Shown: positions 8,802-18,755, numbered from the stretch's first letter. The stretch is DNA of 38,809 nucleotides from Bacillus sp. ISL-37 (GCF_018613315.1 NZ_JAGGQL010000042.1:28966-67774), one strand, 5' to 3'. A program made the numbers and translations. Notes: generated by a model not told the origin, from the sequence alone.

Positions 8802-10496
8802 TTAGAACAATCCAACAGCGTTGCCCTCTTCATCAACATCCATATTCAATGCTGCCGGAAGCTTCGGTAAGCCAGGCATTGTCATGACTTCACCTGTCAA
8901 TGCAACGATGAATCCTGCACCTACTGATGGCTTCAGTTCCCTTACTGTGATGGTGAAGCCTGATGGCCTGCCAAGTTTTTGCGGATCATCTGATAAAGAA
9001 TATTGAGTTTTTGCCATACAAACTGGCAGCACACCCCAGCCAAACCCTTCAAAGTCAACGAGCTGCTTCTTCGCTTTCGGTGAAAACTCGACTCCGTCAG
9101 CACCATAAACCTGTGTGGCAATCGTCTTGATTTTGTCTTCAAGTGAATCAGACAGGTCATATAGGTGGGCAAAGGTGTTTTCACTTTTTTCAATTACATC
9201 AAGAAGTTTCTCTGCTAGCTCTACTCCTCCGTTGCCGCCGTTTTCCCATACTTCAGTCAAGGCAACCGGGATTCCTGCATCCTCACACATCTCTTTCAAT
9301 GTATTTGTTTCAAGCTCTGTATCTGTAATGAATCGATTAATCGCAACTACATATGGCAAGCCAAAGCTTGCAATCGTCTCGACATGCTTTTTCAAGTTTG
9401 TGAAACCATCTCTTAAAGCTTTAACATCCTCGTTGACCAATTCCGTTTTCTTCATGCCACCATGCATTTTCAGAGCGCGGATGGTTGCCACAATCACCAC
9501 AGCTGAAGGATCAATTCCTGCAGTTCTTGCTTTGATGTTCAAGAACTTTTCAGCGCCAAGATCAGCACCGAACCCTGCTTCCGTAACGACAAAGTCAGCA
9601 AGCTTTGACGCAGCCTCTGTCGCGATGACACTGTTGCATCCATGTGCGATATTAGCAAATGGACCACCATGGATCAATGCTGGAGTGTGTTCGATTGTCT
9701 GGACAAGATTTGGCTTGACTGCTTCCTTTAATAAAAGAGTCAAAGCCCCTTCTACTCCTAGGTCGCCCACCGTAACAGGCTGCTTGTCATAATTATAAGC
9801 AACAACCATCTTTGAAAGACGCAGTTTCAAATCCTTCAGGTCACTCGCAAGGCAAAGGACAGCCATAATCTCAGACGCAACCGTAATATCGAAGCCATCC
9901 TCACGAGGAACTCCCTGCATTGGCCCGCCAAGTCCAACGATCACTTTTCTTAGTGCACGGTCATTCAGGTCTAGCGCACGCTTCCAGACAATCCTGCGCT
10001 GGTCAATGTTCAGCTTGTTTCCTTGCTGCAGATGATTATCAATCAAAGCAGCCAGCGCATTATTCGCTGTAGTAATTGCATGCAGGTCACCTGTGAAGTG
10101 AAGGTTGATATCCTCCATCGGAAGCACCTGTGCAAAACCTCCGCCTGTTGCGCCTCCTTTGATCCCCATAGTTGGTCCAAGAGATGGCTCACGCATAGCA
10201 ATCATTGTTTTTTTACCAAGCTTGTTCAATGCATCTGCAAGTCCGACCGTTACTGTAGATTTCCCTTCCCCTGCAGGAGTAGGATTAATCGCAGTTACAA
10301 GTACCACCTTGCCACTTTCTTTTGTTTTCAATTTAGCCAAAGCTTCTGAAGACAGCTTCGCTTTATACTTACCAAACAGCTCAATTTCATCGGCATCCAG
10401 GCCAATGCTTGCTGCAATATCAACAATCGGCTTCATTTTACTGTCACGAGCAATTTCAATATCTGACTTAACTTGAATATTTGTTCCCATTTCCAA
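8802..10496 (-). CDS. fhs: Formate--tetrahydrofolate ligase
   Basis: Fhs joins formate to tetrahydrofolate using ATP, giving 10-formyl-THF for purine and one-carbon metabolism. At 564 residues it is full length. The P-loop TPAGEGKST is at residues 73-81, and [19 protein letters not shown] and [15 protein letters not shown] are family signatures. The ATG at 10496 follows GGGGGGA by six to seven bases; ATG two codons later is a weaker alternative. It diverges from metA across about 170 bases. I found no riboswitch ahead of it. Confidence 0.98.
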   Translation of the reverse strand: MEMGTNIQVKSDIEIARDSKMKPIVDIAASIGLDADEIELFGKYKAKLSSEALAKLKTKESGKVVLVTAINPTPAGEGKSTVTVGLADALNKLGKKTMIAMREPSLGPTMGIKGGATGGGFAQVLPMEDINLHFTGDLHAITTANNALAALIDNHLQQGNKLNIDQRRIVWKRALDLNDRALRKVIVGLGGPMQGVPREDGFDITVASEIMAVLCLASDLKDLKLRLSKMVVAYNYDKQPVTVGDLGVEGALTLLLKEAVKPNLVQTIEHTPALIHGGPFANIAHGCNSVIATEAASKLADFVVTEAGFGADLGAEKFLNIKARTAGIDPSAVVIVATIRALKMHGGMKKTELVNEDVKALRDGFTNLKKHVETIASFGLPYVVAINRFITDTELETNTLKEMCEDAGIPVALTEVWENGGNGGVELAEKLLDVIEKSENTFAHLYDLSDSLEDKIKTIATQVYGADGVEFSPKAKKQLVDFEGFGWGVLPVCMAKTQYSLSDDPQKLGRPSGFTITVRELKPSVGAGFIVALTGEVMTMPGLPKLPAALNMDVDEEGNAVGLF

Positions 10497-10601
10497 TCCC
10501 CCCAGATATTCTCTATATGCTTACCAACTTATATTTTACCATCAGAGAAATACTATCAGGTAAAAAATATTTATTTGTCATAAAATTTCCTCTTTAGCCA
10601 A

Positions 10602-10630
10602 TTGCTCCGCAAAAGAATTCAGACTATAAT
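10602..10630 (+). promoter_or_regulatory. Sigma-A type promoter of metA
   Basis: TTGCTC (10602-10607), 17 bases, then a perfect TATAAT (10625-10630). Transcription would start about 35 bases ahead of the metA TTG, leaving no room for a SAM riboswitch. Confidence 0.6.
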
Positions 10631-10670
10631 AAAAATTATTGATTTTAGTTTAATAAAGGGAGGTTACACA

Positions 10671-11579
10671 TTGCCAATAAAAATCCCGCTGCATCTGCCA
10701 GCGAAAGAAATACTTGAAAAAGAAAATATTTTTATCATGGATGACAGTCGTGCTGCCAAACAGGATATCCGACCGTTGAATATATTGATTTTGAATCTGA
10801 TGCCCGAAAAAGAAAAAACAGAGAGACAGCTGCTGCGGCTGCTTGGCAATACGCCACTCCAGGTGAACATAACTTTTTTAAAGACCGCTACCTATGATTC
10901 AAAAAATACATCAAAATATCATCTGGATGAGTTTTATCAAACCTTCGATCAAGTAAAAGAAAAGAAATATGACGGCATGATCATAACCGGTGCACCAATC
11001 GAACTATTGGAATTTGAGCAAGTAAACTACTGGGATGAACTGAAGGAAATCCTTGACTGGACTGAACGGAATGTCACGTCCACCTTGCACATATGCTGGG
11101 GAGCACAGGCTGCTTTATATCATCACTATGGCATAAATAAATTCGTCCTTGCCAGGAAGTGCTCAGGCGTATTCACCCACAGAGTCCTTGACCATACCGA
11201 AAAGCTTCTAAGAGGGTTCGACGATGAATTCATTGCTCCTCATTCAAGGAATACTGATATTTCCAAAGAGGCATTGCAAAACCATCCACAACTTAAGCTA
11301 TTGGCCTCATCAGATGAAGCAGGCGCCTTGATAATTTCCAGCAAAGACAGCAGAAGAATCATGATTACCGGCCACCTTGAATACGAAGCCACAACACTTG
11401 CGGAAGAATACTTAAGAGATAAGGAAAAAGGCATAGAAATTGTCATGCCAGAAAACTATTTCCCACAGGATAATCCTGATATAAAACCGACAAACCGCTG
11501 GAGGTCACATGCCCATCTGTTCTTTTCCAATTGGCTGAATTATTATGTATATCAGGAAACTCCATATGAGTGGGATTAG
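10671..11579 (+). CDS. metA: Homoserine O-acetyltransferase, MetA family
   Basis: MetA acylates the homoserine hydroxyl in methionine synthesis. The open frame extends upstream to 10602, but the start is the TTG at 10671, which has GGGAGG seven bases before it and gives 302 residues. This numbering puts the catalytic Cys at 142 (HICWGAQ) and Glu at 111 ([10 protein letters not shown]), exactly as in characterised Bacillus MetA. Glu111 marks acetyl-CoA-using enzymes, whereas Gly111 marks succinyl-CoA users such as E. coli. The gene is alone on the plus strand with its own promoter and terminator. Mechanism of methionine control is not visible here. Confidence 0.95.
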   Translation: MPIKIPLHLPAKEILEKENIFIMDDSRAAKQDIRPLNILILNLMPEKEKTERQLLRLLGNTPLQVNITFLKTATYDSKNTSKYHLDEFYQTFDQVKEKKYDGMIITGAPIELLEFEQVNYWDELKEILDWTERNVTSTLHICWGAQAALYHHYGINKFVLARKCSGVFTHRVLDHTEKLLRGFDDEFIAPHSRNTDISKEALQNHPQLKLLASSDEAGALIISSKDSRRIMITGHLEYEATTLAEEYLRDKEKGIEIVMPENYFPQDNPDIKPTNRWRSHAHLFFSNWLNYYVYQETPYEWD

Positions 11580-11612
11580 AAAAGGCATCGACAGCTCGAT
11601 GCCTTTTCCTTA
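11580..11612. terminator. Bidirectional terminator between metA and the convergent gene
   Basis: AAAAGGCATCGA, cagc, TCGATGCCTTTT is a perfect 12-bp stem with A and T runs on its two flanks, placed between two converging stop codons. Confidence 0.9.
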
Positions 11613-12308
11613 TGTTCTATCATAATTAAAATAGGTGCATTGATGATTTTCCCAAATGATCGGCGTTTCTTTTTCAAGATACACACCTTCAAAAGTAGTG
11701 CCTTTGAAGCAATTGAAATCACCTTCTTTCGTAAAAAAAACCATTGATGCTTCATCAAAAAAGCATGTAAATACAAATTGCTCTTTTTCGTCCATAAGGA
11801 GAGTAGGGCCTGAACAGAGGTATAGTTTTTGTTTCAGATCGATTTCACTGAGCAATAACTCACCATCGCCATCTAATTTATTGTATAAGACTTTTTCAGC
11901 TCCTCTTGAACCTAAAACAGCCAACATATCATCAATTAAAAGTATTGGTAATTGGTCTGGATGCGGAAAAAACATACCAGGATCAAACTTGTCATTTATT
12001 TTTTCAACTAATTCTTTCTTTTGATATAATTCTCTAACCAATCCACCATTGACATAATTTTTTACTGCCTTTGATACTTCTGAGATGCTTCTCAAGTTGC
12101 TTATAGTTTCAATTTCCTTCCAGCTCATCCTATCAGCAAACTGGTAAACTTCCTCATCGCTAGGTCCATCCGGTGAATCCCAGCCATCAGGCATTTTAAA
12201 AAAAGGAGAAAAAATGACTGCAGCCGACTTGTATCCATCGGGCAACAGATCGATGACTGGATCCTTTTCGGGTTCTTTTCCAATAGGGTAAAAAAAATTC
12301 AAAGACAT
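11610..12308 (-). CDS. Uncharacterised 232-residue protein, perhaps DUF2711-like
   Basis: The start is clear: ATG with GGAGG seven bases upstream. The protein is soluble, has no signal peptide and is aromatic-rich. It opens with MSLNFFYPIGKEPEKDP, then FSPFFKMPDGWDSPDG, with a middle segment LLIDDMLAVLGSRGAEKVLYNKL. The opening FYPIG and MPDGW blocks remind me of Bacillus DUF2711 proteins, but I am not sure and propose no function. It ends against the metA terminator. It follows the AIM24 gene by 11 bases on the same strand, so it is probably the last gene of the methyltransferase - AIM24 operon. Confidence 0.8.
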   Translation of the reverse strand: MSLNFFYPIGKEPEKDPVIDLLPDGYKSAAVIFSPFFKMPDGWDSPDGPSDEEVYQFADRMSWKEIETISNLRSISEVSKAVKNYVNGGLVRELYQKKELVEKINDKFDPGMFFPHPDQLPILLIDDMLAVLGSRGAEKVLYNKLDGDGELLLSEIDLKQKLYLCSGPTLLMDEKEQFVFTCFFDEASMVFFTKEGDFNCFKGTTFEGVYLEKETPIIWENHQCTYFNYDRT

Positions 12309-12319
12309 GTTCTCGCCTC

Positions 12320-13012
12320 CTAACTTTGAGGAGCATAATAGACTTCTTCAAAAGGCTGGACGACAACGAAACCATCCCCGCTGAATTTCATCTGGATGGA
12401 CTCGCCGCTTCCACGGCCGAGGAATGTTTTGAATGAAATATCTGTTACGAATTCCGGCTGGAGATTTCCAGACCAGGCTACTGTTGCGTTCGGGTCTGTA
12501 TAAACCGGATTATCCGGACTGACAAGCAGGGTCAGCGGCTCATAATGAGATGTGATTGCCACCATACCCGTACCCTCGAGACGGACATTGAACAACCCAC
12601 CTGACAACATACCGGCGACTCGGCGCATCAGTTTGATATCCCAGCTGATGGAAGGCTCAAATGCCAGCAGGTCATTACCGTTTACGAAAATTGCCTCATT
12701 CTGCAAATGCAAGATTGATATTTTCTTTCCCTGATCTGCCAAATAAAGCTTTCCATTGCCGTTTGCTTTCATGAGTGAAGTACCTTCACCTGTCAGTGCT
12801 TTCTTGAACATCTTGCCGATCCCGTGTTCAAGCACTCCCTCGCGTTCAAATTTGATCTGGCCACGATAGGAAACCATCGCTCCAGCTTTCGACCATACCT
12901 GGCCATTCAAATTGATTTCCAGCATTCTCGGTGTTTCCAACTCAAATAGCCCTTCCCCTTTATCCTGCTGCTTTGTATTGCTCACAAACTCCTCGATAGA
13001 ATAACGACTCAT
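12320..13012 (-). CDS. AIM24 family protein
   Basis: The 230 residues fit the AIM24 (formerly DUF124) beta-rich fold. Glycine-rich strand repeats are visible, for example [38 protein letters not shown] and [22 protein letters not shown]. No signal peptide or membrane segment is present. The name comes from a yeast mitochondrial protein, and the bacterial function is unknown. An SD of AAGGAGG sits seven bases before the ATG. It starts 12 bases after the methyltransferase stop, so the two are co-transcribed. Confidence 0.9.
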   Translation of the reverse strand: MSRYSIEEFVSNTKQQDKGEGLFELETPRMLEINLNGQVWSKAGAMVSYRGQIKFEREGVLEHGIGKMFKKALTGEGTSLMKANGNGKLYLADQGKKISILHLQNEAIFVNGNDLLAFEPSISWDIKLMRRVAGMLSGGLFNVRLEGTGMVAITSHYEPLTLLVSPDNPVYTDPNATVAWSGNLQPEFVTDISFKTFLGRGSGESIQMKFSGDGFVVVQPFEEVYYAPQS

Positions 13013-13024
13013 GATTATGCCTCC

Positions 13025-13708
13025 TTATTTTATAACCTGGAACATGAAAACCCACATAAATGACAATGCCTGCTGAAGCTCTACTGGCAATGAACCAAGC
13101 GGAAGCTGCTCAGCCGCTTTTTTATACACTCCGAATTCACCCGCTTTTTTCCAGCCACTTTCCAGCGCCAGCCTCTCAAACTCCCATGGCATGATCGTAT
13201 TACAGATTACCTCTTCTCCATAAAGTCTCCTGAAACTGTTCGCCCTTGGGCCTGCGGTTGGTCCAAGGATGCCTATGCAAACATAACCATTTGGCTTAAG
13301 GATTCTGCCGGTTTCTTTTAAAGAATCATAGGGTTTGTCCGTCCACTCTATTGAATTGATTGCCATAACGGCATCAAAATGGTTATCAGGACTTCCGCAA
13401 TCTGATAGGTTAGCTTTACAGAAAGTACTTTGCTCATTCCGTGGATTCTGTCTGGCTCTCTCCAGCATCTCCTCAGATACATCAATTCCGGTCACATCAT
13501 AGCCTGCCTCAACCAACTTTTCCGAACCTGTTCCATCGCCACAGCCTAAATCACAAACCATGGAACCTGTTGGCACAAACCGCTTGATGAACGGCACTAT
13601 ATCCTTCCTGCTTCCAGATTCCCACATTGCCCTGCTCCTGGAATTCCAAGATGCAGCCATACTGTCCCATTGCTTTTCAGATTCCACTTTCCAATCAAAT
13701 GTATCCAT
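13025..13708 (-). CDS. Class I SAM-dependent methyltransferase
   Basis: The 227-residue protein has the Rossmann motif I VCDLGCGDGTGS (about residues 53-64), the acidic ribose-binding strand VTGIDVSEEML, and a UbiE-like middle part FDAVMAINSIEWTDKPYDSL. The substrate cannot be read from sequence; small molecule, tRNA or quinone are all possible in this superfamily. The ATG has AGGTGA four bases upstream. It heads the minus-strand cluster with AIM24 and the 232-residue gene. It is divergent from the small DUF3892-like gene, separated by 122 bases. Confidence 0.88.
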   Translation of the reverse strand: MDTFDWKVESEKQWDSMAASWNSRSRAMWESGSRKDIVPFIKRFVPTGSMVCDLGCGDGTGSEKLVEAGYDVTGIDVSEEMLERARQNPRNEQSTFCKANLSDCGSPDNHFDAVMAINSIEWTDKPYDSLKETGRILKPNGYVCIGILGPTAGPRANSFRRLYGEEVICNTIMPWEFERLALESGWKKAGEFGVYKKAAEQLPLGSLPVELQQALSFMWVFMFQVIK

Positions 13709-13830
13709 CAGCTCACCTGCCTAGTTTTTTATTCTTATAATAGTTATTTCGTTATGAAAAAGGGAATTCCTCTTAAGTTTATTTTTACGGAAAAAGTGCA
13801 AGACTAGGAGGGTGAAAGGAGAGATCAAAT

Positions 13831-14055
13831 TTGGAACAAGAACAAGAACAATTAGTTGCTATACATAAAAATACCGCTGGTGAGATCATCAGTTTCCAGA
13901 CATCGAGCGGAAGGATAATTTCCTATCGCAAAGCCTTGCTGGAAGCCAACACAGGTACGATTTCCGGAGTCAATATCTTTGAAGGTGCAGATGGTACGAC
14001 TTCTTTAATTTCAACAGATGGATCTGGCTTTGAGCAATATCCAGATATATATTAA
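13831..14055 (+). CDS. DUF3892-like small protein
   Basis: The 74 residues start at TTG, supported by GAAAGGAG seven to eight bases upstream. The sequence EQLVAIHKNTAGEIISFQTSSGRIISYRKAL has the two-strand plus helix look of DUF3892, a family of unknown function common in spore formers. It is acidic and lacks Cys and signal peptide. It stands alone, followed by a dispersed repeat and the convergent mntR terminator. A weak sigma-B-like GTTATT, 13 bases, GGGAAT lies upstream at about 13743-13767; I would not rely on it. Confidence 0.8.
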   Translation: MEQEQEQLVAIHKNTAGEIISFQTSSGRIISYRKALLEANTGTISGVNIFEGADGTTSLISTDGSGFEQYPDIY

Positions 14056-14075
14056 GGATTGAAAAAAGTACGAAC

Positions 14076-14165
14076 AAAAAGCGCAAGCGACTCGAGGGGC
14101 TAGGCGCTGGAGCTGGATTAAGAAAACCACATGCAGTTAGCACACCTAAATAATTTTATAATTTC
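14076..14165 (+). repeat. Dispersed intergenic repeat, copy 2 (short form)
   Basis: AAAAAGCGCAAGCGACTCGA runs directly into GGGGCTAGGCGCTGGAGCT and an AT-rich tail. Compared with the copy at 22883, the hairpin-bearing middle is missing, and the junction falls between two AAGCG direct repeats. It lies between convergent genes, 20 bases past the DUF3892-like stop. Confidence 0.85.
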
Positions 14166-14173
14166 TTTAACAC

Positions 14174-14205
14174 TGAAAAAACACCTGACAGCAGTCAGGT
14201 GTTTT
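14174..14205 (-). terminator. Terminator of mntR
   Basis: AAACACCTGAC, agca, GTCAGGTGTTT forms a perfect 11-bp stem, with TTTTTTC following on the minus strand. Confidence 0.92.
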
Positions 14206-14208
14206 GAT

Positions 14209-14631
14209 TTATTCTTCGTCATTCTGTTTTTGGATTGCTCTTAATTCTTGAACCCGGGATTTATCTTCTTCAAAGAACTGGACAAGGTCTCCAATCCTAT
14301 CGATAGCATCCCAGCTTAGATGATGTTCAATACCTTCTACATCATTATAGATATTTTCATCTTTTACGCCGATCACCTTCAGCAATTGCTCAAGCAATTC
14401 ATGACGGTCTACCAGCCTCTTGCCAGTTTTGTATCCTTTTGGAGTCAGTACTAGCCCACGATATTTCTCGTAAACCACGAACTGGTCTTTATCAAGTTTC
14501 TGAACCATTTTTGTTACTGAGGAGGGATGGACCGATAATGCCTCTGCGATATCCACTACTCGGGCATATCCTTTTTGTTCTATTAAAATAAATATTTGTT
14601 CTATATAATCTTCCATACTAGGTGTTGGCAT
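14209..14631 (-). CDS. mntR: Manganese-responsive transcriptional regulator MntR
   Basis: The 140 residues match the DtxR-family Mn(II) sensor that represses manganese importers. The winged helix is at about residues 20-65. Every metal ligand known from B. subtilis MntR is at its expected number: Asp8, Glu11, His77, Glu99, Glu102 and His103. The dimerisation helices are complete, and no C-terminal SH3 domain is present, as usual for MntR. The ATG follows GGAGG by seven bases. The gene is monocistronic. No transporter target is nearby, so it must act elsewhere in the genome. Confidence 0.97.
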   Translation of the reverse strand: MPTPSMEDYIEQIFILIEQKGYARVVDIAEALSVHPSSVTKMVQKLDKDQFVVYEKYRGLVLTPKGYKTGKRLVDRHELLEQLLKVIGVKDENIYNDVEGIEHHLSWDAIDRIGDLVQFFEEDKSRVQELRAIQKQNDEE

Positions 14632-14701
14632 CCCATGACCTCCAATGCTTAAACAATAGCCATATTAAAGTTTACTATAGAAGGACAGGGGTGACAAGGC
14701 G

Positions 14702-16879
14702 CTATCCACCTTGATTGACTGGCTGTCCAGCTATATCGAACTTCAGCTTATTTTCTTCTCCATCCCAATATAGCTTCGCGTTGAAGGTTTTTTCCTTGCT
14801 CTGGAACCCTTCAATCACATCCGTGCTGCCTTCTGCCAGCAGCATCTTGATATTCTTTTGCGTTACTGTCTTGCCAAGGATTTGTTTGGAGAGAGTGAAA
14901 TTACATTTTGTTTTCTGATAGTTTGAACAACCATAGAATGTTCCTTTGTCTACAACCATGCCATCACACTTTTTACATTTACCAAGGTTTGTACTCCGTC
15001 TTGAACGGCCGCCCTTTTTCCCGGGCACGAAGGCGTTTGTAAGTTCTTCGGAAAAAGTCCAGCCTGAGGAGCCTTCAGAGGTTTCAGACACTAGATGTTT
15101 AATCATTTTTGAAGTCTGCTCGATGAACTGCTTGGGCGAAGCCTCTCCCTGCCCTATTTGATGCAGCCTCTGCTCCCATTTCGCTGTCATTTCCGGTGAT
15201 GCAAGGACTTGTCCACCTACGGCCGTGACGAGTATTTTTGCTTTGGCTGTCGCATATACGAGGTTTTTGCGGACTTCAATATACGCCCTGTCCTTAAGCA
15301 TCGTAATGATGCCCGCTCTCGTCGCTTCAGTTCCTAGTCCTTCAGCTTTCATCAGAACCTTTTCAAGTTCCTTGTCTTCAATATGCTTTCCTGCCGTCTT
15401 CATTAAGGTAATCAACTGGCCTTCTGTCAGCCTTTTTGGCGGCTGTGTCTTGCTTTCCTTTACCTCGGACTTCAAGACAGTTCCGGTTTCACCCTGCTGG
15501 ACAGCAGGCAGCTCCGGTTCTTTATCTGAGTCTTTTTGCGGGAGCACCTTCTTCCAGCCCTCATCCAGCTGGACTTTCCCCTTAGATATAAACTCAGCTC
15601 TTCCCTCCACGACTGTCTTGATCGTTGTATATTCCGCGATGTATGGTCCGTAATGGGCTGCAATCAGTGTCCTTGCCAGCAAGTCATATAATTTCAGCTC
15701 ATCTCCAGACAGCCTGCTTAGATTTGGAACTTGTTCAGTCGGGATGATTGCGTAGTGATCTGTGACTTTTTTTTCATTCACATAGCGTTTATTATTTTCA
15801 ATCGATGAATTTGGTAATGGAAAAAGTGGCTGATAATCAGGATTAGCCTGAAGTTTATTCAAAATCGCAGAAAAGCCCTCTGCTTCTCCTGGCGTTACAT
15901 ACCTCGAGTCAGAACGCGGATAGGATACAATTCCCCTTTGATATAATCCTTGTAAGATGTCCAGCGTCTTTTTTGGCGACATTTTAAAACGGCGATTTGC
16001 TTCCGCCTGGATTGCAGAAAGATTATAAAATAGGGGCGGCATGAATTCTTTTTTCTCAGAAGTAACTTCTGCGGCTTCCGCAGTTTTCCCGTCGCAAAAA
16101 GCAGCAATTTTCTCAGCCATTTCCTTCGTTTTGATCCGTGAATCACCGTCTTTTTCCCATTTGCCACTGTATTTCTTGCCATTGATATTAAATTTTGAGA
16201 GTACTTCCCAAAATGGTTCCGATACGAAATTTTCGATTTCCAGCTCTCTTTTCACAATCAAAGCAAGAGTAGGTGTCTGTACCCTTCCGACAGAAAACAC
16301 ATCTGAATAGCCTTTCTTCTGAAGCAGAAGCGTGTACAGCCTGGATGCGTTCATGCCGACAACCCAGTCAGCACAAGCGCGGGTATATGCTTCAAAATAC
16401 AAATTCTTTGTATCTGATTCATTCAAAAGGTTTTGGAAGCCCTCCTTTATCGCTTTCGGCGTCAGCGAAGAGATCCACAGTCTTTTCATCGGCTTCATAC
16501 AATCGGCAAGGCGGAGGATGTTCCTGATGATTAGTTCACCTTCACGTCCGGCATCGCCTGCATGAATGATTTCAGAGACCTGCGGATCGGTAGCAAGCTT
16601 TTTTATGATTTGGAATTGCTTTGCTTTAGATTTGACGACTTCATACTTAAAATTTTCCGGTATGATCGGCAATGTATCCAGCGACCATTTTTTCCAGCCC
16701 GGATTGTATTGCTCGGGCGCTGACAATTCTGTTAAATGGCCGATTGCCCAAGAAACGTAAGCACCTTTAGGGAATATTTCATTGGGAAGGATTTCGATAA
16801 ATCCATCCCTTTTTTTCATTTTAAATACGGAGGCCAGCGTTCTGCCCTGGTCAGGCTTTTCCGCAACAATCAATTTCAT
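14702..16879 (-). CDS. topB: DNA topoisomerase III
   Basis: This is a type IA topoisomerase of 725 residues that cuts one strand through a tyrosyl-DNA link and decatenates intermediates. The Toprim domain opens with MKLIVAEKPDQGR and holds HAGDAGREGELI (about 106-117). The catalytic Tyr lies in GIVSYPRSDSRYVTP, near residue 313. A C-terminal zinc-ribbon-like CKKCDGMVV...YGCSNY...C segment (about 630-655) is followed by a basic and aromatic tail. The ATG follows AGGAGG. A possible promoter, TTTACG, 18 bases, TAAAAT, lies about 50 bases upstream. It appears to be a single-gene unit. Confidence 0.97.
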   Translation of the reverse strand: MKLIVAEKPDQGRTLASVFKMKKRDGFIEILPNEIFPKGAYVSWAIGHLTELSAPEQYNPGWKKWSLDTLPIIPENFKYEVVKSKAKQFQIIKKLATDPQVSEIIHAGDAGREGELIIRNILRLADCMKPMKRLWISSLTPKAIKEGFQNLLNESDTKNLYFEAYTRACADWVVGMNASRLYTLLLQKKGYSDVFSVGRVQTPTLALIVKRELEIENFVSEPFWEVLSKFNINGKKYSGKWEKDGDSRIKTKEMAEKIAAFCDGKTAEAAEVTSEKKEFMPPLFYNLSAIQAEANRRFKMSPKKTLDILQGLYQRGIVSYPRSDSRYVTPGEAEGFSAILNKLQANPDYQPLFPLPNSSIENNKRYVNEKKVTDHYAIIPTEQVPNLSRLSGDELKLYDLLARTLIAAHYGPYIAEYTTIKTVVEGRAEFISKGKVQLDEGWKKVLPQKDSDKEPELPAVQQGETGTVLKSEVKESKTQPPKRLTEGQLITLMKTAGKHIEDKELEKVLMKAEGLGTEATRAGIITMLKDRAYIEVRKNLVYATAKAKILVTAVGGQVLASPEMTAKWEQRLHQIGQGEASPKQFIEQTSKMIKHLVSETSEGSSGWTFSEELTNAFVPGKKGGRSRRSTNLGKCKKCDGMVVDKGTFYGCSNYQKTKCNFTLSKQILGKTVTQKNIKMLLAEGSTDVIEGFQSKEKTFNAKLYWDGEENKLKFDIAGQPVNQGG

Positions 16880-17028
16880 ATATTCCTCCTGAAAATCTTT
16901 TATATGAGCGTACTTTTTAAACCTCGCATTCTATTTTATCTTTTTTTCGACAAAAGCGTAAAGGACTTTTATTGCTGCTTCCCGTACATTTAATAATGGA
17001 ACGGATATTAGTACCAGCCTTAAAAAAA

Positions 17029-17060
17029 TTAAACAGGCAGCTGAATGATCAGCTGCCTTA
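17029..17060 (-). terminator. Terminator after the 95-residue gene
   Basis: GGCAGCTGA, atga, TCAGCTGCC (17036-17057), with a T-rich stretch (TGTTTAATTTTTTT) following on the minus strand. Confidence 0.85.
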
Positions 17061-17066
17061 AAGATA

Positions 17067-17354
17067 TTAATTCTCGAATGGCTCAACGATGTTGTTGTCA
17101 TTAATGTACCACCGATTCCTGTTAACGACTGCTGAAACGGTTAAGATCAGCGAAGGAACCTTTTCTATCCGGACCACGATTGCCCCGACCAGCTGCTGGA
17201 AAATCACGAAGGATTCCCCATGGCTGAATCCCGCCCACTGGGGACCCATGATGGCAATGGAACGGATAATTTCTTCCTTTTCTGTTTGCTCAAGTGAAAG
17301 ATGCGGAGAAAAAATGATAATCCAATCCTCATCACCTATTGAAAAGCGGTACAT
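17067..17354 (-). CDS. Uncharacterised 95-residue protein
   Basis: I do not recognise this protein. It begins MYRFSIGDEDWIIIFSPHLS and ends NRWYINDNNIVEPFEN. It appears to be a small soluble alpha/beta protein. The middle block SIAIMGPQWAGFSHGESFVIF, followed by a strand-rich VVRIEKVPSLILTVSAV, has no motif I can name. The ATG has AAAAGGGTGAGGGC upstream, a good SD. It lies 60 bases downstream of the HD-GYP gene on the same strand and ahead of a strong terminator, so it is probably the second gene of that unit. Confidence 0.75.
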   Translation of the reverse strand: MYRFSIGDEDWIIIFSPHLSLEQTEKEEIIRSIAIMGPQWAGFSHGESFVIFQQLVGAIVVRIEKVPSLILTVSAVVNRNRWYINDNNIVEPFEN

Positions 17355-17414
17355 GCCCTCACCCTTTTAATTCATCATCATTGACTATTAAAAGATATGA
17401 ACGACGTCTGTAGA

Positions 17415-18401
17415 TTATACCCCTACGATTGAATCATTTAGAACTCGAGAGATCCTTAACCCGCGATTCAGCCGCAAATCGACAAGTGTATCCCCGGTTT
17501 TAATCAATGCCCTTAACGGCTCGAATGGGTCAACCATCAAGATTGTCCCCTCTTCACCGTCGCTAAGGAGAACACGCCTTCCGACAAGGTTGTCCATGAT
17601 CCTGTACAGGAAAACGAGTATGATTTTGGGATCAAATTTTCCGAATACATCGTTTTGCATCTGGGATATGACAATATGGAAAGGCTCTGCCTGATGATAA
17701 ACCCTTGAGGATGACATGGCATGGTATACGTCTGCTATTGCGACGATCTTTGCAAGCTCGTCTATCTTTTCGCTGCGAAGGCTGAACGGATAGCCTCCAC
17801 CATCCTCACGCTCATGGTGTTGGAGAGCAATCAGTGCGACTCTTTCATTTAGTTCCGGAATATCCTTTAACATCCGGTATCCGTATACTGTGTGGCGTTT
17901 CATTTCGATGTATTCTTCCTGTGTCAGCCTGCCTGGCTTGTTCAGGATGTTGGCAGGGATACGAGCTTTCCCAATATCATGGAGTGTCGCTCCCAGAGTT
18001 AGATCATTCAATTCTGTTTGGTCTAGATTGAGCCATTTCCCTATCAATGTGGAGATGATGCCCACACAGACTGTGTGTCTGTAGGTATACTCATCTTGCG
18101 CCTTCAGCTCATAGAAAAGATGATAGATATGGGGAATTTCCGCCGCCTGCCTGATCACAGGCAAGATGTCATTCTTGATTTCACCAACAGGGACAACTCC
18201 TGTCTTTGCAACAACATCGAATATCTCTTCCATTTGCCTGGAGGCATCATCGATTTTCTTTGAAATATCAACAAGCTTTTTATTTACTGCTATCTGAGGT
18301 GTATGGTCCTGAATGGCATTGCCATTCCTGATTGTATCCAATAATGCATCGATTTGATGATCAGTTAAGGACGTGAACGCGGATGGAGTGGTCTTCTTCA
18401 T
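17415..18401 (-). CDS. HD-GYP domain protein, probable cyclic-di-GMP phosphodiesterase
   Basis: The 328 residues carry a complete HD-GYP core. HDIGKARIP (about 146-154) supplies the HD pair, HTVYGYRML follows, then ALQHHEREDGGGYP with the GYP triad, and ADVYHAMSS. The first 100 residues are helical without a receiver or other known sensor. The last 60 (VGRRVLLSDGEEGTILMVDP) look like a small beta-barrel, an arrangement typical of Bacillaceae stand-alone HD-GYP proteins. HD-GYP enzymes hydrolyse cyclic-di-GMP to pGpG or GMP; activity here is inferred. The SD GAGGAGGG precedes the ATG. No membrane segment is seen. Confidence 0.92.
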   Translation of the reverse strand: MKKTTPSAFTSLTDHQIDALLDTIRNGNAIQDHTPQIAVNKKLVDISKKIDDASRQMEEIFDVVAKTGVVPVGEIKNDILPVIRQAAEIPHIYHLFYELKAQDEYTYRHTVCVGIISTLIGKWLNLDQTELNDLTLGATLHDIGKARIPANILNKPGRLTQEEYIEMKRHTVYGYRMLKDIPELNERVALIALQHHEREDGGGYPFSLRSEKIDELAKIVAIADVYHAMSSSRVYHQAEPFHIVISQMQNDVFGKFDPKIILVFLYRIMDNLVGRRVLLSDGEEGTILMVDPFEPLRALIKTGDTLVDLRLNRGLRISRVLNDSIVGV

Positions 18402-18605
18402 TAGTACCCTCCTCTGAGCTTTAATAGACTTGTAGATTTAATATCTTTTTGCTCTCTATTTACATTTCAAGCAAAATTAAATAGAGTATTATTAAGAAAA
18501 TAATAACAAATTTTTCCGGAAATAGGAACAAAAGCGAAATGATTTTCAATTTATTTTAAATTAACAAAATTTTAAGATTATTTAGTTTGTAATGCGCTTA
18601 CATTC

Positions 18606-18635
18606 TTGACTGATTGAATCCCAATATTGTATATT
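18606..18635 (+). promoter_or_regulatory. Promoter of cspD with a long 5' leader
   Basis: TTGACT (18606-18611), 18 bases, TATATT (18630-18635). The transcript would have a leader of about 110 bases before the ATG at 18756. Long leaders that fold differently in the cold are characteristic of csp mRNAs. The remainder of the 18402-18755 gap is AT-rich and shows no gene. Confidence 0.6.
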
Positions 18636-18755
18636 TAAGACATCATTTAATAGAATATATTTGTCATTTCAAAATTGCGGGTGTATCGATTAGATGATAA
18701 TATTCAACTTTGGCACATATTTTGTGTCGCGAAAGACATGGGAGGAAAGTTTAAC

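Noticed and set aside
10602-10670. N-terminal extension of MetA
   Set aside because: This stretch contains the promoter. The TTG at 10671 has a good SD and gives family numbering for Cys142 and Glu111.
10497-10670. SAM riboswitch ahead of metA
   Set aside because: The promoter lies about 45 bases before the start codon and there is no S-box core sequence.
18675-18755. N-terminal extension of the cold-shock protein
   Set aside because: The cold-shock domain starts at the ATG at 18756 with a clear SD; the upstream part is the 5' leader.
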